From contig CALNCU010000090.1 in assembly GCA_937875395.1 (NCBI GenBank), positions 1 to 18,792 of the forward strand: 18,792 bases of DNA, read 5' to 3'. Position 1 is the first letter of the stretch. Each line of letters starts with the position of its first letter. The notes under the pieces were generated by a model that searched no databases, was not told the origin of the DNA, and was given only the letters and a program-made list of their open reading frames with translations. Source of the stretch: an uncultured Armatimonadota bacterium (lineage in GTDB: Bacteria; Armatimonadota; UBA5829; DTJY01). Both the position numbers and the translations under genes were made by a program. Shown piece by piece: positions 13,338 to 18,792 of this stretch.

Positions 13338-15875
13338 CTAGTTTAATTGCAGGATGTAGTTGATCATCTTTGCCCTTACTGCATTGAGATCATCCTCGTT
13401 TGCATCTATTGTTTTAAGATATTCCTTGGCTTTAACAGCCGTGTTCTTCAGCTTCTTATCCTTGGATTTCCCTGCCGCTGCAATCAGTTGCTGAAGCTTT
13501 GTGAGATAGCGGATGTCATCCACGCCTTCCCTGTACCCTTCCCAGGCGATTGTATCTATCACGCCATCCACCGTTGGGTAAACAAAGTTGTGATCCCTGT
13601 ATGTAACATGATCAAAATCATTCCAGATGTTGCCAAACCCAAACTGGTACGCAAATGTGCAGGCTCCATCGTAATTATTCTGCCACAGAAGCAGGCCAAA
13701 GTTTCGCCTGTAGATTTCCGGGTTCTCTACTCCGCCCTGCGGATTGGCATAACTCCATATCTTGTGTCCTACGGAATGCCACTTCTCCGCCTCTTCTTTA
13801 CGCGGCAGGTAGGCATAGACATGCAGGTCCTGCAAATCTCCCATTTTAGGATAGTTTTCCTTGTAACCGGCCACAAATACCTTGCCGCCAACCTTGTGAA
13901 CATCCATCCATTCGGGCCTTTGGGCAACCAGAGCATCTCCTTTGGCTTCATCCTTGCCGTAGAAATACACTTCTTTAATGCCATTTTCGGCTGCAAAGTC
14001 CATAAACTCACGAATGGTGCTTATGTTACTTCTCGTTCCAATAGGCAGATAGTAAAGCGGGTCATTAACAATACCCGCTGCCCGCCTCATATCAAGGTGC
14101 TCCTTCAGCACTTCTTTATTATTAAACCGCTGGTATAAAGTAGGTTTATCGATGCCGTGGTCTACCAAATTCTTAAGTTCTGCAGCAAGCTGAACTCTGC
14201 TCTTCAAAGCAACGAAGAGTGAGCCGACCCCTGCGGGGTCCAGACGGCCGTAGTAGTATATTGCGGAATCATAATAAGGCTTGGGAAGCTTGAATGGCAA
14301 TACATTCAGGCTTAGGACAAGTTCTGCCTTAGCTCCATCCGCCGATGTCAGGCGTATCTTGCCGGTATATTTGCCAGGTACAGCATTCTCCGGCACCTTT
14401 ACGGTGATCCAGAACTGCTTGTTTTCATTTGCGGGGATATCCACCGGTAAAAGAGTAGGACTGTCCTTTACGGGAAAATCTTTAACAGACTGGGATTTCT
14501 TTATTGATTCCGCCGATTCATTAGGGTCGCTTATCCATGCATACTTCTCACCCTCAGGAAAGCTAAGCTTAAGATAGTTCTCCTTCTTCTCCATATCCAC
14601 TTTGACCAATGAATCATCATTAAGCATAAGTTCCGGTACAAGTACCCTTGTTGACTTGTTCTGCTCTATGTTATACCAGGCGGTTCCGGCCTGGTACCAG
14701 CATTTAACAGCTTTGATATCTATGTTTGAAGCAGGGATTACATTTTTGCCCTGTTTAAGATCTGATGCCTCTACAGCGAGGGCTTTTGTGCCTTGCATGG
14801 CATGGACAACAAAACTTGCAGGTTCGTATTCTCCCTGCGCTGCAGTGACAGATAGCTTACTACCCATAGTACCGTAAAAACCAGTCGTGAGCACCGGCAA
14901 GGATGATATCGGAGAGAGTGTAGTAACAACCAACTTGATATTACTCTTTCCTGCCAGCAATAGCTGAGTTGCCAGATTATGCTTACTCCCTTCAATATCT
15001 TTAATGCCGTTGTCTATCTGCTGAAATTCCTTAATAGACATGGCGCCGCGAGATAATATAGTTTTGATGCGTGCACGTAAGCCGGGGATTTTTGCCAAGG
15101 CTTCTTTCTTTACCTGTATTGCGAACTCTGCGTCGGCGTTTATATCTTCAATATACTTTGCGTTTTTCTCAAGAGAGGCTCTCCATTTGGCTGCTTGCTT
15201 TTCTACTTTCTCCCTTATGGGCGCCCATCTTCTGTTAACTTCTTTGGTATACTCGGCGCGGGCAGGGACTTCGCCTTCTATCTTGAAATCATCAAGATAG
15301 ATTACTACCCTGTCCCCTTTTTGTCCATTGAGACGAACAAGTACTCTATCCAGATACCTGCCGTTATCCGGACCACCCCATTCCCATCTGCCGATATCCG
15401 GTATTTTGCCTATATCAACAAGATCTCCCTGGACGGGCAGCCATTTGCCCTTGTCAGCCATCTTACGCAGCGGCATGGTAAAATCTCTTATGGTGCTTGG
15501 AGGATATGAGTAGGAGGACATGAGCACGGCGGTACCCGTGGAGGCTTCGCCCAGATACACGCGGCCGGAAAACTTCAGGATGCCTTCCGCAGGCACGGGC
15601 CTTGGCATAGGGATATTCCAGTATACAAATGCGCTCGACCCAAGCGTAATGTCCAGTTTAAAGCACTTTTTGCCTTCCGCACTCTTCTCATCCGTAAGGC
15701 CCTTGAAGTTTACGGTATAATCCTTGCTGCCTATCCAGAACTGCACCGGATCCGTCTCATCAAAGTTTGCCGTATAGCTGAACTTCTCCATGGGTATACT
15801 GCCTGCTCTTGCCGGATGCATGGTGCACGGCAAAAGCAATATGCAGGCGCTAAGAACCAGAACTCTTCTTAACAT
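13338..15875 (-). CDS. Secreted DUF4091-domain protein, glycoside hydrolase-like (GH123-related)
   Basis: This is a large exported protein (845 aa) with a signal peptide at residues 1-25 (LRRVLVLSACILLLPCTMHPARAG). Residues about 30-205 look like a jelly-roll carbohydrate-binding domain (FKLDITLGSSAFVYWNIP, VVIYLDDFKIEGE). About 210-310 is a charged helical, coiled-coil stretch. About 315-540 is a beta-rich domain with PASFVVHAMQ and PVDIPANENKQFWITVKVPENAVPGKYTG. The last 300 residues form the catalytic-like barrel and the DUF4091 end (LLWQNNYDGACTFAYQFGFG, AWEGYREGVDDIRYL). An adjacent acid pair D642-E643 in YFYGKDEAKG is where GH123 enzymes carry their D-E dyad, though GH123 usually reads DEP. 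AAGGAGG precedes ATG 15875. The glycan substrate is unknown. Confidence 0.85.
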   Translation of the reverse strand: MLRRVLVLSACILLLPCTMHPARAGSIPMEKFSYTANFDETDPVQFWIGSKDYTVNFKGLTDEKSAEGKKCFKLDITLGSSAFVYWNIPMPRPVPAEGILKFSGRVYLGEASTGTAVLMSSYSYPPSTIRDFTMPLRKMADKGKWLPVQGDLVDIGKIPDIGRWEWGGPDNGRYLDRVLVRLNGQKGDRVVIYLDDFKIEGEVPARAEYTKEVNRRWAPIREKVEKQAAKWRASLEKNAKYIEDINADAEFAIQVKKEALAKIPGLRARIKTILSRGAMSIKEFQQIDNGIKDIEGSKHNLATQLLLAGKSNIKLVVTTLSPISSLPVLTTGFYGTMGSKLSVTAAQGEYEPASFVVHAMQGTKALAVEASDLKQGKNVIPASNIDIKAVKCWYQAGTAWYNIEQNKSTRVLVPELMLNDDSLVKVDMEKKENYLKLSFPEGEKYAWISDPNESAESIKKSQSVKDFPVKDSPTLLPVDIPANENKQFWITVKVPENAVPGKYTGKIRLTSADGAKAELVLSLNVLPFKLPKPYYDSAIYYYGRLDPAGVGSLFVALKSRVQLAAELKNLVDHGIDKPTLYQRFNNKEVLKEHLDMRRAAGIVNDPLYYLPIGTRSNISTIREFMDFAAENGIKEVYFYGKDEAKGDALVAQRPEWMDVHKVGGKVFVAGYKENYPKMGDLQDLHVYAYLPRKEEAEKWHSVGHKIWSYANPQGGVENPEIYRRNFGLLLWQNNYDGACTFAYQFGFGNIWNDFDHVTYRDHNFVYPTVDGVIDTIAWEGYREGVDDIRYLTKLQQLIAAAGKSKDKKLKNTAVKAKEYLKTIDANEDDLNAVRAKMINYILQLN

Positions 15876-15901
15876 TCTTATCCTCCTTTTTGTTGTTTAA
15901 C

Positions 15902-16651
15902 TTATGGGTTTATCTTGACCACATTTATGCTTGCATCTGCTTTTGCATTTTCCACTGCAACCTTTATCATAGTATTGGCAGGCGCTTCCGCAAGAGCCGC
16001 CTCCTTTATCTTTGCCTTATCGCAGGCTGCCACATGCCCGTCTGCAAAGATCACGTTGGCAAGACCGTTATGCCTTAGATGGATCATGCCGCCTGTACTA
16101 CCGGAGAGATTGAAGAGATAAGACTGCTTATGATAAGTTGACCATCCCTCAGTGATGCCTACACTATCAGCCATGATTATAAACTGCGCGGGTTTGTTTA
16201 TTTTATGCAAATTAAGGGAGTTGGAGTACCTACCTGAACCATTGTCTATTTGGATGACATAATCAGGGTAAAAGTTTTTAGACTCCTTACGCCAGCCATA
16301 AGTTAAAGTGCTTTTACTGGAATCATAATTATAAGGTGGATAAGAGGGACACACTGTTACATCCATAGACTTCAAATAACCGCCCTTATACAAGGCAGTA
16401 GACCACTTTACCGGGGTGCCCTTTGAGGGGATGTTGTCAACAGTCACCCAGCCGCCATTATCCTGCGCATACATGGAGACGGCAGTGCTGATCTGCTTGA
16501 GATTGTTCATGCACTTGGTCTGCTTTTCATCTTCCCTGGCCTTTGCAAGCACTGGGAAGAGTATGGCCGATAGAATAGCCACCGTAGCTATAACAACCAG
16601 CAGATCGATTATTGTGAATCCCTGTTTACTGCTTATTCTATTCCTTTTCAT
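15902..16651 (-). CDS. DUF1559-family prepilin-like protein, second tandem copy (Asp at pilin position +5)
   Basis: This 249-aa type IV pilin-like protein starts at ATG 16651, with AGGAGGAG upstream; a longer open frame to 16726 adds a non-pilin-like extension and is rejected. The prepilin peptidase site is SSKQG/FTIIDLLVVIATVAIL at residues 7-26, followed by the hydrophobic assembly helix and then FPVLAKAREDEKQTKCMNNLKQI, typical of DUF1559. Position +5 of the mature protein, nearly always Glu, is D16 here. The C-terminal half has VTVCPSYPPYNYD and the H-X9-DG signature (HLRHNGLANVIFADGHVAAC). It is a clear paralogue of the gene upstream. The gap to the DUF4091 gene is 26 bp, so the two are cotranscribed. 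Function of DUF1559 proteins is not established. Confidence 0.88.
   Translation of the reverse strand: MKRNRISSKQGFTIIDLLVVIATVAILSAILFPVLAKAREDEKQTKCMNNLKQISTAVSMYAQDNGGWVTVDNIPSKGTPVKWSTALYKGGYLKSMDVTVCPSYPPYNYDSSKSTLTYGWRKESKNFYPDYVIQIDNGSGRYSNSLNLHKINKPAQFIIMADSVGITEGWSTYHKQSYLFNLSGSTGGMIHLRHNGLANVIFADGHVAACDKAKIKEAALAEAPANTMIKVAVENAKADASINVVKINP
15994..16036. repeat. Direct repeat, copy 1 (within the second DUF1559 gene)
   Basis: A 43-bp block starting GAGCCGCCTCC and ending GCTGCCACATG is identical to 16831-16873. It encodes the conserved HVAACDKAKIKEAAL tail of both paralogues. The flanking sequence is less similar, so this block is either under strong constraint or recently homogenised by gene conversion. 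Confidence 0.9.
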
Positions 16652-16726
16652 ATCACTTCTCCTCCTGTCCCATATAATGTGATTATAAAATGCCCCAGGT
16701 TTATGTTTGCTATCACCCTTGGGCAA

Positions 16727-17458
16727 CTATGGGTATATTTGCACCAAGGGTAGATCATTACCTAGATCTTTGTTAACATCTTCTTCTGCAACCTTTATGT
16801 ATGCCAACTTAGAGAGATCTCCATCTGACAGAGCCGCCTCCTTTATCTTTGCCTTATCGCAGGCTGCCACATGTCCGTCTGCAAAAATCATGTTGGCAAG
16901 CCCGTTATGCCTTAGATGGATTACGTAACCTGTGCTACCGGTGAGATTGAATATGTAAGACTGCTTACGACAATTTGCCCCATCGTAATCCCAGCCTACA
17001 CTATCAGCAATGACTATAAACTGCGCAGGCTTGTCTATCTTATACAAATTAAGGAAGTTATAGTAGTTATAGCCAGCGATTATTTGGATGACGTAGTTAG
17101 GATAAAGCTTTGGATTCTCCTTACGAAAACCATAAGTTGAACTGCTTTTACTGGGATCATAATTATTGGGAGGAAAAGAAGGGCACACGGTTACATTCAA
17201 AGAACCCAAATAACCGCCCTTATATAAGGCATCAGACCATTTTACTCCAACGTTGTGCCCCGTCACCCATCCATCATAATCCTGTGCATACATCATTAGG
17301 GCCGTGCTGCACTGTTTAAGATTGCTTGTGCACTTGGTCTGCTTAGCCTTCTCCCTTGCCTTTGCAAAGACCGGGAAGAGTATGGCTGCCAGGATTGCTA
17401 TTATAGCTATAACTACCAGCAGCTCAATAAGTGTGAATCCTTCTCTGTGCTTTTCCAT
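16727..17458 (-). CDS. DUF1559-family prepilin-like protein, first tandem copy
   Basis: This 243-aa protein has a canonical prepilin N terminus: a short basic leader MEKHREG, cleavage before F8, then FTLIELLVVIAIIAILAAIL with Glu at mature position +5 (E12). FPVFAKAREKAKQTKCTSNLKQCSTALMMYAQDYDGWV follows, as in DUF1559 proteins of Planctomycetota, Lentisphaerota and Armatimonadota. The C-terminal half holds VTVCPSFPPNNYDPSKSSSTYGFRKE and the H-X9-DG motif with HVAACDKAKIKEAAL. AAGGAGG lies just before ATG 17458. It sits 56 bp after the regulator gene and 75 bp before its paralogue. It is probably exported and anchored or assembled by a type IV pilus or type II secretion-like machine encoded elsewhere, for example the Tad fragment at the left edge. 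Confidence 0.9.
   Translation of the reverse strand: MEKHREGFTLIELLVVIAIIAILAAILFPVFAKAREKAKQTKCTSNLKQCSTALMMYAQDYDGWVTGHNVGVKWSDALYKGGYLGSLNVTVCPSFPPNNYDPSKSSSTYGFRKENPKLYPNYVIQIIAGYNYYNFLNLYKIDKPAQFIVIADSVGWDYDGANCRKQSYIFNLTGSTGYVIHLRHNGLANMIFADGHVAACDKAKIKEAALSDGDLSKLAYIKVAEEDVNKDLGNDLPLVQIYP
16831..16873. repeat. Direct repeat, copy 2 (within the first DUF1559 gene)
   Basis: This block is identical over 43 bp to 15994-16036, at a distance of 837 bp, which is about one gene unit. It marks the tandem duplication of the prepilin-like gene. Confidence 0.9.
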
Positions 17459-17514
17459 TACTTTACCTCCTTGCCTTTTATATAATCTGGAAGAACACGG
17501 TATTCAGTAACCTG

Positions 17515-18642
17515 TTATCTGATATCGCCGGACAAAAACGCTGTTGAAGCTCTCTCAATCAACGTGCAGGGCAGAAATATATTACCTTTCCGAACCTCCT
17601 TCCTCATAAATATACTCCGCAAGTAATCTCGAGCCATATCCACCATCTGTTCCAAAGGCTGGCAGAAGGTGGTTATAGGCGGCTGAAATAACGACAGCCT
17701 GTTATCATCAAACCCTATTACAGATGACTGCTGTGGGATACGGATATTGTTTGCATAAGCAGTGCGATACACTAAGGTTGCCATTTCGATACCATCCGCA
17801 ATAAGTGCTGTGGGATGGTCTGCAGATACCAGCATTGACCTTATAGAGGCATTGAATGCTTCTCTCTCATCAACTGTGGGGGATGAATCCCAAACAACCT
17901 CAGAGCACCAATCATCCCGCAGTGCAATGCCGCCATCCCGCAAGGCATCCTTGAATCCTCTCAAACGGTCGGAGCTGTTTGTATTCCCCTTGAATGGGGC
18001 GCGTATGAACCCTATCCTTGTATGCCCGGAAGCTGTAAGAAATTCGACGGCCTTTCGGGCTGCACCATAGTTATCGCTGTCTACGCAGAAGAAGTCATTC
18101 TGCCCTTCCCATGATGCTCCTATAACAGCAAACCTGTATCCGGATGCGGCCAGCTCTTGCAGTCCAGGTAAAGCGTGCGCAGGAGGAGCTATAAAGTAGT
18201 AGCAATCCGTTTCATCATCCGGAATCCTTTCAGTAGAAGTCCAATGGGATGGCATGAGAATCATCTCAGTACCATCTTCCTGCAGTTTTTCCTCTATTAT
18301 ATGGAGCACCTTCCAGAGATAATCCCCTTCTTCCCCCCACATTCGCGTTACTATCTTGGCCCTTTTCATTTTGGCGCCGGGAGCGCATGATAGATCCTCT
18401 GAAACGAATATGCCTTTGCCGTGTATGCTATTTACAAGCCCTTCTCCCTCCAGAGATACTATGGCCTGATGCATAGTTACGTATGAGACACCAAACTGCT
18501 TGGCCATATCTTTGAGAGGCGGGAGCCGGTGCCCGGCAAAAAACTCACCCTTCTCAATCTTGAACTTAAGGGTATGCTTTATCTGCAAATACTTGGGCAA
18601 GCCCAAATCCTTGTACTTTGTTTTTACTTTAAGTGCTGCCAT
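17515..18642 (-). CDS. GntR/LacI hybrid transcriptional regulator (AraR-like architecture)
   Basis: This 375-aa DNA-binding regulator has an N-terminal GntR winged helix (about residues 15-80: PKYLQIKHTLKFKIEKGEFFAGHRLPPLKDMAKQFGVSYVTMHQAIVSLEGEGLVNSIHGKGIFV). The rest is a LacI/periplasmic-binding-like sensor domain (FFCVDSDNYGAARKAVEFLTASGHTRIGFIRAP, RLRGFKDAL, SSVIGFDDNRLSLFQPPITTFCQP). This is the architecture of AraR and many carbohydrate-responsive repressors. I chose ATG 18642 (MAALKVKT), preceded by GGTGGAT; a TTG at 18660 is possible. It heads the minus-strand group with the prepilin-like and DUF4091 genes and likely controls them in response to a sugar. A strong promoter with an overlapping palindrome lies upstream, which suggests self-regulation. 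Confidence 0.9.
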   Translation of the reverse strand: MAALKVKTKYKDLGLPKYLQIKHTLKFKIEKGEFFAGHRLPPLKDMAKQFGVSYVTMHQAIVSLEGEGLVNSIHGKGIFVSEDLSCAPGAKMKRAKIVTRMWGEEGDYLWKVLHIIEEKLQEDGTEMILMPSHWTSTERIPDDETDCYYFIAPPAHALPGLQELAASGYRFAVIGASWEGQNDFFCVDSDNYGAARKAVEFLTASGHTRIGFIRAPFKGNTNSSDRLRGFKDALRDGGIALRDDWCSEVVWDSSPTVDEREAFNASIRSMLVSADHPTALIADGIEMATLVYRTAYANNIRIPQQSSVIGFDDNRLSLFQPPITTFCQPLEQMVDMARDYLRSIFMRKEVRKGNIFLPCTLIERASTAFLSGDIR

Positions 18643-18669
18643 GATATAATCCACCAGCAAGTTAATCTA

Positions 18670-18689
18670 GATATATATATTTATATATC
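18670..18689. promoter_or_regulatory. Candidate operator palindrome at the regulator promoter
   Basis: The 20-bp sequence from G18670 to C18689 (GATATATA....TATATATC) matches its reverse complement at all but two symmetric positions. It covers the -10 box and the likely start site of the regulator gene, a usual place for a repressor site. It is AT-only inside, so low complexity could also explain the symmetry. Confidence 0.4.
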
Positions 18690-18710
18690 ACACCGAGTTC
18701 CAAATGTCAA
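18682..18710 (-). promoter_or_regulatory. Sigma-70-type promoter of the GntR/LacI regulator
   Basis: On the minus strand TTGACA (18710-18705), a 17-bp spacer and TATATA (18687-18682) form a near-consensus promoter. Start would be near 18675, about 33 nt before ATG 18642. No comparable promoter is visible in the 56-bp gap before the first DUF1559 gene, which is consistent with cotranscription. The remaining sequence to 18792 has GGGA-aaatg-TCCC (18739-18751) and a TATAAT (18758-18763), possibly part of a divergent promoter, but no supported gene. Confidence 0.75.
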
Positions 18711-18792
18711 TAGGGCAAATTATATTTGTTATTGTTTAGGGAAAATGTCCCGAGCCTTATAATGGAAGGATGGAAACAATAACCTTGAACAA

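Noticed and set aside
13347..14138. 263-codon plus-strand frame opposite the DUF4091 gene
   Set aside because: It is antisense to a well-supported gene with a signal peptide and family motifs, and its peptide is Cys/His/Ile-rich as expected of a shadow frame.
16652..16726. N-terminal extension of the second DUF1559 protein
   Set aside because: The AGGAGGAG ribosome-binding site lies just before ATG 16651, and the prepilin leader would otherwise be unusually long.
18758..18792. Divergent leaderless gene starting at ATG 18770 after TATAAT 18758-18763
   Set aside because: Only seven codons are visible, no -35 box lies at a good distance, and there is not enough sequence to support a gene.

Overview
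The window is a piece of bacterial chromosome with ordinary coding density and no transposases, tRNAs, rRNAs or CRISPR arrays that I can see. The organism is not named by any one gene. The best guess is a member of Armatimonadota or a related deep-branching lineage (Planctomycetota or Lentisphaerota are alternatives). The reasons are two tandem DUF1559-type prepilin proteins ending in an H-X9-DG motif, a DUF4091 secreted protein, a GntR/LacI hybrid regulator beside them, and a Tad-type secretion fragment, combined with Gram-positive-style genes (RsbV/RsbW/SigB, YtxG/YtxH-like, 6S RNA next to rarA).

Layout. 3-92: the 3' end of a TadC-like type II secretion F protein (+). 93-401: non-coding, with pairing that could form a pseudoknotted RNA. 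402-2453: a CPH-type copper/silver P1B-ATPase (-). 2689-4388: promoter, 6S RNA, rarA and an intrinsic terminator (+). 4423-5538: the tRNA 2-thiouridylase mnmA. 5580-7978: a stress cluster (+) of DUF948 (YtxG-like) and YtxH-like proteins followed by an rsbV-rsbW-sigB module. 8153-9271: an AI-2E-family permease (+) whose 3' end overlaps the convergent alr by 38 bp. 12522-9234: a tight minus-strand operon FemAB - M14 carboxypeptidase - alr, all plausibly acting on peptidoglycan. 12523-13337: an 815-bp gene-free stretch packed with inverted repeats and a terminator. It is probably a structured RNA, and part of it resembles domain I of group II introns. 18710-13338: a minus-strand locus of GntR/LacI regulator, two tandem DUF1559 prepilin-like proteins, and a large secreted DUF4091 (GH123-related) protein.

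How the genes may work together. The right-hand locus looks like a regulated surface or secretion system for a glycan. The LacI-type sensor domain would bind a sugar, the prepilin-like proteins would sit at the cell surface, and the exported DUF4091 protein would act on the polymer. The middle holds envelope maintenance (FemAB, M14, Alr) and a general stress switch. The RsbW of that switch has lost several residues of the usual ATP-binding site, which would change how partner switching works. The most unusual material is the right-hand four-gene locus, the two structured non-coding regions (93-401 and 12640-13310), and the degenerate RsbW. Everything here was read by eye: no database search, folding program or GC calculation was run.
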